Positions 47,079 to 55,052 of a stretch of DNA of 64,000 nucleotides are shown piece by piece (position 1 is the first letter of the stretch; each line of letters begins with the position of its first letter). The DNA is from Solibacillus sp. FSL H8-0523 (GTDB lineage: Bacteria; Bacillota; Bacilli; Bacillales_A; Planococcaceae), in contig NZ_CP150291.1 of the NCBI RefSeq assembly GCF_038051985.1, forward strand, positions 2,232,001 to 2,296,000, read 5' to 3'. A program made the position numbers and the translations under genes. Under the pieces are notes generated by a model. The model did no database searches, had not been told where the DNA came from, and was given only the letters and a program-made list of their open reading frames with translations.

Positions 47079-47107
47079 TGGCATTAAATACTATTGGAGG
47101 AATTATC

Positions 47108-47914
47108 ATGCAAAAAATTATATTTATCGGCGCCGGCTCTATTGCGGAAGCTCTTATCCATGGCTGGGTAGAGCAGGACGTCATTGATGCAAAACAGGTG
47201 TATGTTTCAAACCGTTCCAATCAAGAACGTTTAGATGAACTGACGAATAAATACGGAGTGAACCAATTAAAAGATTATAAGGCCTTACAAGGTGCCGATT
47301 TAATCATTTTAGCAATGAAGCCCAAAGATGCACGGGTGGCAATGGATGCGATTCGCCCTTACGTAGAAGAAGATACGTCGGTACTCTCCGTATTAGCGGG
47401 CATTAGCATGCAGACAATTGAAGATCATTTAGGCAATCGACCAATTGCCCGTGTCATGCCGAATACTTCCGCAACGATTGGCATGTCTGCTTCAGGAATT
47501 GCCTTTAATCCACTTGTATCCGCTGTACAGCGCGGGCTTTATATACAAATGCTTGAGGCTGTTGGGATTGTCATTGAAGTGGAGGAAGATAAACTTCATG
47601 CCGTTACTGCACTTTCAGGAAGTGGCCCGGCCTATTTATACTATTTAGTCGAAGCTTTTGAACGTGTTGGGACTGAGTTTGGCTTATCGAAGGAAATTGT
47701 CCGTAAATTAATGGTACAAACAATTGCAGGTTCAGCGGAAATGTTGAAATCCGTGAAGGAGGAACCGGAAGTACTGCGCAAAAAAGTGACGAGTCCAGGT
47801 GGCACTACGGAAGCTGGGATCAATGCGCTTGAAGCGATGGCTTTTAACGAGGCGATTGCTAGTTGTATACGCAGTGCAGAAAACCGTTCCCGTGAATTAG
47901 CGAAAGGTGAGTAA
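47108..47914 (+). CDS. proC: Pyrroline-5-carboxylate reductase
   Basis: Last step of proline synthesis, reducing pyrroline-5-carboxylate with NAD(P)H. The 268-residue protein opens MQKIIFIGAGSIAEALIHGW with the Rossmann motif GAGSIAEA. The C-terminal family signature lies in KVTSPGGTTEAGINALE, with AVTALSGSGPAYLYYL before it. The ATG at 47108 has TTGGAGG 7-8 nt upstream. A longer frame from 47060 would start inside the T-box terminator hairpin and is rejected. Regulation by a proline T-box marks it as the biosynthetic, tRNA-responsive copy (proI/proC type). Confidence 0.95.
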   Translation: MQKIIFIGAGSIAEALIHGWVEQDVIDAKQVYVSNRSNQERLDELTNKYGVNQLKDYKALQGADLIILAMKPKDARVAMDAIRPYVEEDTSVLSVLAGISMQTIEDHLGNRPIARVMPNTSATIGMSASGIAFNPLVSAVQRGLYIQMLEAVGIVIEVEEDKLHAVTALSGSGPAYLYYLVEAFERVGTEFGLSKEIVRKLMVQTIAGSAEMLKSVKEEPEVLRKKVTSPGGTTEAGINALEAMAFNEAIASCIRSAENRSRELAKGE

Positions 47915-47949
47915 GAAAAGGCTTCGTTCAAACTTGAACGAAGCCTTTC
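47915..47949. terminator. Bidirectional terminator after proC
   Basis: Arms GGCTTCGTTCAA and TTGAACGAAGCC with A/T flanks, between convergent genes. Confidence 0.9.
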
Positions 47950-47951
47950 AC

Positions 47952-48182
47952 TTATAATACCCCTGCACGAATCCGTTTGACGATGCTATACGTTGTGTAA
48001 ATCGCGATTGGTCCTAGTATTGCTGCGAAAATCAGCCACATCGTTAAGCCGTCCGTTGCTTTTAAAAGCTCTAAATTTGTACGAATATAGATGACAACGC
48101 CGAATAATAATATGTAACTCATAACATTTGGAAAAATGACTAGTAGCCGAAGTAATTTTGGTGTAATTGTTGGTTGTTGCAT
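47952..48182 (-). CDS. Small two-helix membrane protein, unknown function
   Basis: 76 residues with two hydrophobic segments (about 11-33 and 45-66), including VMSYILLFGVVIYI and LTMWLIFAAILGPIAIY, and a basic tail KRIRAGVL. No family recognised. Two adjacent ATGs exist (48185 and 48182); GGGGG is 7 nt before the second. It stands alone between repeat B copy 3 and the proC terminator. Confidence 0.7.
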   Translation of the reverse strand: MQQPTITPKLLRLLVIFPNVMSYILLFGVVIYIRTNLELLKATDGLTMWLIFAAILGPIAIYTTYSIVKRIRAGVL

Positions 48183-48245
48183 CATTCATCCCCCTTTTAC
48201 TCATTATAACGCATTTTTTCTCAATATTACTATAATTTTGTTGAA

Positions 48246-48595
48246 TCACCATAATTCGGGTATGAAAAAGTTCAATAAACAGAATGGATACTTTTTAATA
48301 GGATCCGTTCTGCTACGTTCCGGGGAAGCTTTCCGCGGGCACGGCTCCAACTAATTTTTTGCGCCTTTTACGGCGGCACAAAAAATGGATTTTCCGCGCG
48401 TGCTGTTCCCGCTGGAGTCCCCCCTCCACTTTGCGTCACTCTACTTTGGCATAAAATTTGCTTATATATAAAAACGTCATACTTTTCCATAATCCACCGC
48501 CTCGCAACAGCGCAAACGGCATTAAAGTCTGTATTGCCAACAATCAAAAAAGTAAAATTTTATAAAAAAACAACCCCATATTTCGGTGATAAGCC
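48246..48595 (-). repeat. Structured dispersed repeat family B, copy 3 (350 bp, inverted, internally deleted)
   Basis: Reads on the minus strand relative to copies 1 and 2. Ends match: CCATAATTCGGGTATG on the left and CAACCCCATATTTCGGTGAT on the right. The third hairpin is kept: TTTTTTGCGCC (48355-48365) and GGCACAAAAAA (48375-48385), whose 9-nt loop on the minus strand is GCCGTAAAA. The outer arms of the first hairpin are lost, with CTTTAATGCCGTTTG fused directly to GCGAGGCGG. Right end lies about 7 bp from the chemoreceptor terminator stem. Confidence 0.82.
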
Positions 48596-48634
48596 ATATA
48601 AAAACCGGCATCTCCAATGTGGAAATGCCGGTAC
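48596..48634 (-). terminator. Terminator of the second chemoreceptor gene
   Basis: Arms ACCGGCAT and ATGCCGGT with an inner TCCA/TGGA pairing; T-rich on the minus strand. Confidence 0.8.
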
Positions 48635-48639
48635 AATAC

Positions 48640-50634
48640 TTATTTCAATTTATAACGCCCTGTAATTTCTTGTAGCTCTGAAGATACTCCGAATAATGTA
48701 TCTACTGAGCTATTGAGCTGTGTCATTTCATTTACTTGCTCCGTAGTAAAATTCGCTACGTTTTCAACGCGACCGGTCGTTTGTTTTGATAATAAGGCCA
48801 CATCATCAAACGAAGCCGCGATTTCTTCGGTACTTGCCGCCATCTCTTCTGACGAGCTTGATAAAATATCCACTTGATCGGCAATTTGTTTTACACCTTC
48901 AACGATTCCTTCGAACGAAGCGTGTGCTTGGTCGGCAATTTTACGCCCATCTTCTAGCACGCTTGCTGTCGTTGAAATCGCTGAAACGATATGCTCCGTT
49001 TCGTGTTGTACGCTAGTTACCACGTTGGCAATGCGGTCTGCTGCTATTTTCGATTCTTCTGCAAGCTTACGAACCTCATCTGCTACGACTGCGAACCCCT
49101 TACCTGATTCACCGGCACGTGCAGCTTCAATCGACGCGTTAAGCGCTAGTAGGTTTGTTTGATCAGAAATGCCTGTAATGACGTTTGTAAATTCACCAAT
49201 CTTATCTGATAAATTGGCTAAATGCTGTGTACGATCTACTGAAATTTTTGTTTCTTCATGTAAATGTGCCAGTTCTTTCATTAATTCATTCATAATATCT
49301 GAGCCTGATTGTGCGTTGTTTTCGGTATTATTGGCATGTGTTGAAATTTCCATAATGGATTCGGTTACTTCCTGAATGCCGCGCGCTAACTCATCCATCG
49401 CAAGCGAGCTTTCTTCAATATTACGTAACTGAACTTTTGAATCATTTGAAACCCCCACTGTTTCACATTGAATTTCAAGCGATGCCATCGATGTTGCCGA
49501 TGAAAAGCCTTGAATCTGTGTCGATGTACCATGAATTGTTTCTGAACGCTCTTTTAATTCCAGCATAATTTTTTGGAAGTTATCCATCACTGCATTTGAT
49601 GCTGCAACGAGCTGGCCGATTTCGTCACGAGATTGCAACTCAATACGTTTTGTTAAATCCGCTTCCCCGTTACTAATATCATCTAACGAATCACGGACGC
49701 TTTTAATACGACGAATTTGGCGTGTAATCGTAAAGTCTGTAATCCCCATTACAATGGCTACTGCTATAATTGCCGCAATAATTGTCGCAATTAAAATGGC
49801 CGTTAACACTTTATTTGAAATCGTAATCGCTAAAATATGACCATCCGATAAAGGCACAAGGTAGTTCATTGCCTTCTCGCCATTAAAACTTGTTGCCAGT
49901 TGTGTCATATCCGTTCCATTGAAATTCGCTACATCAAAATTGACCTCTGACGCTTCCGTTTGCGCTAACACTTCGCCGTCTTTGGTAATAACTGATGCAT
50001 ACAGAACGGTGTCATTTAAATGTGTTTTTAATTCATTCATGTAAAAATCTTTCCCGATTTGTGCCTCTAAATCTAATAAACGTTGGCCGTTACGTGCGAC
50101 TTGAATAATTTTTGGATTTGCTGAATTCCAAGAGCCTGTCCCAACAAACTTATAAAATTTTCCGTCTACGTCACGAATTTGCGCGAGTTGTGTAATCGCA
50201 TCGCTTGGATTTTTTAACAATTGCATATATTCATACGCTTGACCATTTGGATCAGAGCCAAAGTTGAAATCAACACTTGGCGCAATGGACGTTAACGTTG
50301 TATTCCCTTGTCCATCGGTGCTCCAAATTTCATCCATACCGCCGCGCTTGGCTAATTCTTTTAAATCCTCATGCGTACCACCATTTTCAACAATCCATGA
50401 GATGAGTGTTGACTGTGCAATCATTTCCGTTTCCATAATTTCTTCTGTGACTTGGCGCGAAAGTATAGAACCCTCTAAACCTAACTTAACCGATTCTACT
50501 AATGCTTCACCCTGATTATGGATACTATCTTCGGTTGTTTTGTATATATACATCGCAAAACCACCGATTAACAGCACGACTCCGATTAGTATAGGAACCA
50601 TCATTTTCCATTTCATTGACTTAAACTTAATCAT
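48640..50634 (-). CDS. Methyl-accepting chemotaxis protein with single-cache-like sensor
   Basis: Transmembrane chemoreceptor of 664 residues. Membrane helix at about 12-32, extracellular sensor about 35-275 (starting TTEDSIHNQGEALVES), second helix about 278-300, HAMP about 301-360, and signalling domain with the hairpin [19 protein letters not shown] and [16 protein letters not shown]. The outer domain resembles the 4-helix/cache mixture seen in uncharacterised Bacillus receptors; no ligand can be assigned. It contains long Asn/Asp stretches unlike the 35.5-kb receptor, so the two sense different things. Monogenic. Confidence 0.9.
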   Translation of the reverse strand: MIKFKSMKWKMMVPILIGVVLLIGGFAMYIYKTTEDSIHNQGEALVESVKLGLEGSILSRQVTEEIMETEMIAQSTLISWIVENGGTHEDLKELAKRGGMDEIWSTDGQGNTTLTSIAPSVDFNFGSDPNGQAYEYMQLLKNPSDAITQLAQIRDVDGKFYKFVGTGSWNSANPKIIQVARNGQRLLDLEAQIGKDFYMNELKTHLNDTVLYASVITKDGEVLAQTEASEVNFDVANFNGTDMTQLATSFNGEKAMNYLVPLSDGHILAITISNKVLTAILIATIIAAIIAVAIVMGITDFTITRQIRRIKSVRDSLDDISNGEADLTKRIELQSRDEIGQLVAASNAVMDNFQKIMLELKERSETIHGTSTQIQGFSSATSMASLEIQCETVGVSNDSKVQLRNIEESSLAMDELARGIQEVTESIMEISTHANNTENNAQSGSDIMNELMKELAHLHEETKISVDRTQHLANLSDKIGEFTNVITGISDQTNLLALNASIEAARAGESGKGFAVVADEVRKLAEESKIAADRIANVVTSVQHETEHIVSAISTTASVLEDGRKIADQAHASFEGIVEGVKQIADQVDILSSSSEEMAASTEEIAASFDDVALLSKQTTGRVENVANFTTEQVNEMTQLNSSVDTLFGVSSELQEITGRYKLK

Positions 50635-50898
50635 ATTCGATTTCCCCTATAAAGTTTATTTTTTCTATAATTTTACTTTATTTCGAATTATGTTTTAAGT
50701 ACTTTTCAAGTAAAATGTTAAATACTTTCTAATACATGGGATATTTGTCACAAAAAATTCAGTTTAAAGAGGTAGTTTTAAATGACTTTTGATTATAAAA
50801 ATTGCAAATTCATCATGCATACATTCAAAATTTATTGCAAATTATTAATATTTCAGTGGAAAATAATAAAAAAACAGACTGGCATATCACAGCCTACA
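50635..50898. other. AT-rich intergenic region upstream of the chemoreceptor
   Basis: No ORF, RNA or repeat recognised. It should contain the minus-strand promoter of the receptor gene, but no clear sigma-A or sigma-D (TAAA/GCCGATAA) pair was identified. Confidence 0.4.
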
Positions 50899-50940
50899 AA
50901 ATATAAGCGTGCTTGAGAAAAATCTCACAGCACGCTTGCA
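50899..50940 (-). terminator. Terminator of the sigma/anti-sigma operon
   Basis: AAGCGTGC-TTGAG and CTCACA-GCACGCTT arms, T-rich tail on the minus strand. Confidence 0.75.
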
Positions 50941-50945
50941 TATTT

Positions 50946-52493
50946 TTATTGCAGCGGCATAAAAGCCACTTGCCAAATGCCTTGTTCATTTAAAATCATT
51001 TGGAAGCCATGCTCCTGCTCGCCATCCGAGAAGGCGATGTAGCCACTTACTTCATCAGTTTGGATAAATTCCCCTTCAAGTAAATGCGGCGAAATTTGAA
51101 TAGCTTGCTCCCTTGCCGCCAATTCCTCAAACGCTGGTCTTACTCGTAAATGCTCCTCCTCTGACCAAACAATGTGGTTTTCAAGTGTCGTCAACAGCTT
51201 ATACTCGCTTTGTTTGTCATTTATAAAGCTTGCGTACATGTAAATCCGCGCAATCGTGATCGGTGTTTCATCGCGCAAAAGCTCGAGATCATTTGATGTT
51301 TTGAATGCTTCGTATAAGTCGCGTTCAGCAGATGTCCACATATTCTTTGCTACCGCTCCTGCTTCATAGCCGAGCACCTTGCCTTTTATACGCGTGCGTG
51401 AAATGACTTCAATAGCTCCGCGCATCCAATTATCCGGGACGACTGCCAGTTCATTTTCCTGCAAAACGACCTCAGGCAGCTCATAATAAAAAATGGATTT
51501 TGCTGCATCTTCATTTGCGAGGTGATTACCCATTTTTTCTTTATACACTTCAAAAACGGTTTCCCCTCCGATTTTGGCAAAGCCTGAATCCTCATGAAAC
51601 GGGATTTCCTCAATGATGACCGTGCCGTTTTGAATAGCAAACCGCTCCCCTGGTAAGCCGAGTACGCGGCTCATGACCGTTTGCCCTTGGTCGTTTTCAT
51701 AGAGAATCACATCTTTACGCTCCAGTTTCGCTAGCTGCTCGTCAACAACGACCGGATAAGCGGAATAATCATGACGTCCACGGTCCATCGTGTCCGACAA
51801 ATACGTCATAGTCGACTCAGTATCCGAAGTGAACGAAACATAAGGAATGCTATGTGTGGATTGTTCGCCATATCCTTCAAGACGTTCTAATTTTCCATTC
51901 TTATATTCCACGACAACCCGATTCGCTAGCTCATTTGAAAACTGAACCCAGTACAGCCAGCCGTCGTCTAAATCAACAAGCTGCGCCTTCTTCTCGCCAA
52001 CAAAAACTTGCTTGACGTTGTGCTTTATCATGATGCCCGCCGTTAAATAAGGGGCATTATTCGTTGCTTGCCATAAATAAGGCGTTTCAATCGGGAGATC
52101 TATTTTGTGAACTTGCTGATACTTTTTATCCTTAAATTGAACATATTCAGTCTTAATCATTTCCTTGTTATTCGATAGCTGGTACACAATAAGCGCATCT
52201 TGCTTTTCGACTACATTCAATTTTTGATACAGGATTTCCACATCCTGCCCTGCCGCCTGCTCGTTAAGATAAGCGAGTAGTGATGCTTCAGTTGCGGTAG
52301 TGGGTGAATCGCTAGGACTTGTCGTAAGCACAATAAAAATAACCGCAAGCACTGTAAAACAGCACGCAATGATCGGTATGTTTAGCGAGCGCTTCTTTTT
52401 TTGAAGCCGCGCTAAAACGGCCTGCTCATTTTTTTCCGTAAAGCGCTGTTGCTCACTTAAAACGTTTTGCAACTGTTCTTTTATTTTAGTCAT
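50946..52493 (-). CDS. Anti-sigma-type membrane protein with a degenerate signal-peptidase-I-like outer domain
   Basis: 515-residue membrane protein whose start overlaps the end of an ECF sigma gene by 8 bp. Residues 1-37 are cytosolic and basic (the expected sigma-binding part), 38-57 a single membrane helix, and the rest lies outside. Residues about 230-375 resemble type I signal peptidase: SDTMDRG takes the place of the S-M-x-P-T box, 25 residues later KDVILYE that of GDIVV, then MSRVLGLPGERFAIQNGTV that of KRxxGLPGD, and VPDNWMRG...ISRTRIKGKV that of GDNR...S-x-DSR. The catalytic Ser reads Thr235 and the catalytic Lys reads Ser275, so peptidase activity is unlikely. The remainder is unrecognised. 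Sensing role is inference. Confidence 0.72.
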   Translation of the reverse strand: MTKIKEQLQNVLSEQQRFTEKNEQAVLARLQKKKRSLNIPIIACCFTVLAVIFIVLTTSPSDSPTTATEASLLAYLNEQAAGQDVEILYQKLNVVEKQDALIVYQLSNNKEMIKTEYVQFKDKKYQQVHKIDLPIETPYLWQATNNAPYLTAGIMIKHNVKQVFVGEKKAQLVDLDDGWLYWVQFSNELANRVVVEYKNGKLERLEGYGEQSTHSIPYVSFTSDTESTMTYLSDTMDRGRHDYSAYPVVVDEQLAKLERKDVILYENDQGQTVMSRVLGLPGERFAIQNGTVIIEEIPFHEDSGFAKIGGETVFEVYKEKMGNHLANEDAAKSIFYYELPEVVLQENELAVVPDNWMRGAIEVISRTRIKGKVLGYEAGAVAKNMWTSAERDLYEAFKTSNDLELLRDETPITIARIYMYASFINDKQSEYKLLTTLENHIVWSEEEHLRVRPAFEELAAREQAIQISPHLLEGEFIQTDEVSGYIAFSDGEQEHGFQMILNEQGIWQVAFMPLQ

Positions 52494-53007
52494 CTAGCTT
52501 CACCTCACCTTGAAAATCTTTAAGCTTTGGCCTTAAGAGCGTTCGCCCACGCCTTAAACGTGTTTTTACCGTGTTTTCTGAAACATCCAGTAGCTCCGCA
52601 ATTTCACGGCTCGTATATTCCTCATAATAATAAAGCGCGATCACTTCGCGGTATTTGAGCGGCAGCTGGAGTACTGCATCCGCAATTTGGTTTTTAGCGA
52701 GGCGTTCCAACGTTTCCTGTTCTATGGATGGCTGCGTTTTGTTAGCAGTTTGCCACATTTGCCGTAAAATTTTCAGACGCCCACTTACACTGCGCAAATG
52801 ATCATGACTTTTATTAATTGTCATTTTTGCTAAATATGTTTTGATGCTAGCACGCTCTTCAAATTGCTCCTGCGTTTCAAAAAACTTCACAAACACATCC
52901 TGCACAATTTCCTCTGCAGTGCTCCAGCTTTTTACGTAAATATACGACAGCTTCACTAAATAATCTCCGTGGGCTCGCATCAGTTGCTTGAGCTCATATG
53001 TATCCAT
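52486..53007 (-). CDS. ECF-type RNA polymerase sigma factor
   Basis: Alternative sigma factor of 173 residues with region 2 (SYIYVKSWSTAEEIVQDVFV) and region 4 (LPLKYREVIALYYYEEY, then SREIAELLDVSENTVKTRL). The ATG at 53007 has GGGAGGCG 5-6 nt upstream; the frame extends to 53136 but that part overlaps the rnz terminator and lacks similarity to sigma factors. The anti-sigma gene overlaps its 3' end, so the two are coupled. Its regulon is unknown; an autoregulated promoter should lie at about 53010-53100. Confidence 0.92.
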   Translation of the reverse strand: MDTYELKQLMRAHGDYLVKLSYIYVKSWSTAEEIVQDVFVKFFETQEQFEERASIKTYLAKMTINKSHDHLRSVSGRLKILRQMWQTANKTQPSIEQETLERLAKNQIADAVLQLPLKYREVIALYYYEEYTSREIAELLDVSENTVKTRLRRGRTLLRPKLKDFQGEVKLDD

Positions 53008-53100
53008 TGCCACGCCTCCCTTCAAGAACCTTTGCCCAATAGACGGATGAGGAATGAGAATAGTTTCAATTTTTTTAAAACGACCCATCATTTTTGTGAA

Positions 53101-53133
53101 AAATAAAAACCCGCGACTAATTCGCGAGTTTTC
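53101..53133 (-). terminator. Terminator of rnz
   Basis: TCGCGA and TCGCGA-type arms (AACTCGCGA / TCGCGGGTT on the minus strand) followed by T5 and a T-rich tract. It separates rnz from the sigma operon. Confidence 0.8.
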
Positions 53134-53135
53134 CA

Positions 53136-54074
53136 TTAAATTTCATTTAAAGTATGCTGACGCCATTCAAATTCACTGTGGTCATTTGCTAAATACACAC
53201 TTGAGAAGATCTGGGCGGCCTCGTCTAGGAAAGGGATTAAATCCTTTGCTAGAAAGCGCGCGCTAATGTGATTTAAGATTAGATTTTTAGCATTCGCTTG
53301 TTTGGCAACTTGTGCAGCTTCTGTATTCGTCGCATGGCCATATTGTGCTGCGAGCTCAATTGTTCCGTGATCAAATGTTGCCTCGTGCACCACAATATCC
53401 GCATGTTGCGCAAGGACAACCGCATTTTCACAAAACTTCGTATCCCCCAAAATCGTGACGACGAAGCCTGGTTGCGGTGGATTTGTGACGTCTTTACTCG
53501 ACACTACTGTACCGTCTTCTAATGTCACATTATGACCTGCCTTTAATTGCCCTAGCAGCGGCCCCTTAGGAACACCTAGTTGCTGGGCTTTTTCAATTAA
53601 TAATTCCCCAGGCAATGGCTTTTGCTCAATGCGATACCCAAAGCACTCAATAACATGCTGCAGTGGCATTGCACGTACGATAAACTGTGCGTCTTCAAAA
53701 ACAATTCCTTCTTGCACCTCGACAAAATCAATCGGATACGTGACATGTGTTTTAGATAATTTTAACGTCATGTCAATCCACTGCTCTAAGCCTTTTGGTC
53801 CGTAAATTGTTAATGTGTCCTCGCCACCTAAAAAGGAACGCGAGCTTAAAAAGCCAGGTAATCCTAGAATATGATCCCCGTGCAGGTGCGTAATAAAAAT
53901 TTTATCAATTTTACGTGGCTTTATTGTGGTGTGTAAAATTTGATGCTGCGTTGCCTCACCGCAGTCAAATAACCAAATCGAGCCTCGTTCCTCTAATAGC
54001 TTTAATGCAAGCGCACTTGTATTACGATCTTTTGAAGGCATCCCTGCGCCTGTTCCTAAAAAATGTAGTTGCAT
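53136..54074 (-). CDS. rnz: Ribonuclease Z
   Basis: Zinc endonuclease that removes the 3' trailer of tRNA precursors lacking encoded CCA. The 312-residue protein begins MQLHFLGTGAGMPSKDRNTS, has the metal motif THLHGDHILGLPG, the flexible-arm region near FGYRIEQKPLPGELL and the late ligands in HEATF and LNHISAR. Length agrees with Bacillus RNase Z (307). TGGAGG lies 6-7 nt before the ATG. Terminator directly downstream. Confidence 0.95.
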   Translation of the reverse strand: MQLHFLGTGAGMPSKDRNTSALALKLLEERGSIWLFDCGEATQHQILHTTIKPRKIDKIFITHLHGDHILGLPGFLSSRSFLGGEDTLTIYGPKGLEQWIDMTLKLSKTHVTYPIDFVEVQEGIVFEDAQFIVRAMPLQHVIECFGYRIEQKPLPGELLIEKAQQLGVPKGPLLGQLKAGHNVTLEDGTVVSSKDVTNPPQPGFVVTILGDTKFCENAVVLAQHADIVVHEATFDHGTIELAAQYGHATNTEAAQVAKQANAKNLILNHISARFLAKDLIPFLDEAAQIFSSVYLANDHSEFEWRQHTLNEI

Positions 54075-54090
54075 CGTATCCTCCAGTTTA

Positions 54091-54287
54091 TATCAATTAC
54101 GCCTCGGCGTAATTGCGTCCAGATTTTTTCGAGTTGGGGCCACATGATGTGGGTCAGTCCGCCGTTGTCACAGGACGTGACGCATTTAGGCTGACTTCCT
54201 CTTTTAAACTCCTTTAAAAATCTGTGACTTCCGCCGGGGCTTAACTTAATTCAGTGGGGATTCAAATCCCCACTGAATTAAGTTAAT
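54091..54287 (+). repeat. Dispersed repeat family C, copy 2 (long form) with a 46-bp palindrome
   Basis: Contains the 22-bp palindrome at 54094-54115 (CAATTACGCC / GGCGTAATTG), then AGATTTTTTCGAG, a copy-specific insert of about 80 bp, AAAAATCTGTGACTTCCGCC, and a perfect inverted repeat with 22-bp arms at 54241-54286 (TTAACTTAATTCAG... and its complement, centre CA). Copy 1 at 28285-28410 is inverted relative to this one and lacks the insert. Lies just upstream of rnz. No ORF. Confidence 0.75.
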
Positions 54288-54335
54288 TTGCCTCATGAAT
54301 GAAGCGTTTCTACTACTCATTATAAGTGGCGATAC

Positions 54336-54367
54336 AAAAAAAAGCTAATACTGGCATAGTATTAGCT
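54336..54367 (-). terminator. Terminator of the mhq operon
   Basis: Arms AGCTAATACT and AGTATTAGCT with T8 on the minus strand. Confidence 0.88.
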
Positions 54368-54374
54368 CGGATTG

Positions 54375-54977
54375 TTAAGCAAAATTTTGTTCGTACCACG
54401 TTTTAGCTTTTTGAACTTCATTCATTGTTAATTGATGCCCGTTTTGTTCCCATTCAAGCGTTACGATTGCGCCTTGTTGTGACAGCATCGCCTGTAAATC
54501 CGTTGCTTCTTGTGGTGAACACATCGGATCATTGCTACCCGCTGCGATAAATACCTTTGTATCTTGCTGTGGAATTTGTGCATCACGATTAGGAACCATT
54601 GGATGATGTAAAATTGCACCTTTTAATGCGTCATTATAGTCATATAACAAGTTCGCCGCAATGTTGGCTCCATTTGAATACCCAATCGCAATAATGTTAT
54701 CCCGACTAAAATTGTATTCCGTTGCCGCATCGTCTAGAAATTCGTAAAGCTCTTTCGTTCGTGCTGCTAAATCTTCTATATCAAAGACACCATCTGCGAC
54801 ACGACGGAAAAAGCGTGGCATACCGTTCTCTAACACATTCCCGCGGACACTTAAAACCGAAGCCTCTGGGTCTACAATTTCAGCTAATGCAAGTAGGCTA
54901 TTTTCATCGCCACCTGTGCCGTGTAATAGTAAAAATACCGGCTTTTTGTCGTTCCCTTGTTTAAATAGATGTTGCAT
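54375..54977 (-). CDS. mhqD: MhqD-type carboxylesterase/phospholipase family hydrolase
   Basis: Alpha/beta hydrolase of 200 residues. The opening LLLHGTGGDENSLLALAEI, VLSVRGNVLENGMPRFFRR and the nucleophile elbow GYSNGANIAANLL are those of Bacillus MhqD. A catalytic Asp probably lies in AAGSNDPMC and the His in NGHQLT. It acts with MhqO in resistance to methylhydroquinone and other quinones, presumably on ring-cleavage or conjugate products. GGAGTG precedes the ATG. It lies 75 bp after mhqO, with a hairpin CACCTAAGAAAC/GTTTCTTAGGTG between them. Confidence 0.9.
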   Translation of the reverse strand: MQHLFKQGNDKKPVFLLLHGTGGDENSLLALAEIVDPEASVLSVRGNVLENGMPRFFRRVADGVFDIEDLAARTKELYEFLDDAATEYNFSRDNIIAIGYSNGANIAANLLYDYNDALKGAILHHPMVPNRDAQIPQQDTKVFIAAGSNDPMCSPQEATDLQAMLSQQGAIVTLEWEQNGHQLTMNEVQKAKTWYEQNFA

Positions 54978-54999
54978 CTAAGTCACTCCAATCTCGTTC

Positions 55000-55038
55000 A
55001 CCTAAGAAACGGCGTGTAATGATACGTTTCTTAGGTGT
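55000..55038 (-). other. Intercistronic hairpin between mhqO and mhqD
   Basis: Perfect 12-bp arms CACCTAAGAAAC and GTTTCTTAGGTG around 15 bases. No T-run, so a stability or processing element is more likely than a terminator. Confidence 0.5.
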
Positions 55039-55052
55039 CATTGTTAATTCAA

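Noticed and set aside
47060-47107. N-terminal extension of proC
   Set aside because: The ATG lies inside the T-box terminator hairpin and has no ribosome site; the start at 47108 has TTGGAGG and gives the family N-terminus.
53008-53136. 43-residue N-terminal extension of the ECF sigma factor
   Set aside because: It overlaps the rnz terminator and resembles no sigma factor; the ATG at 53007 has a good ribosome site.
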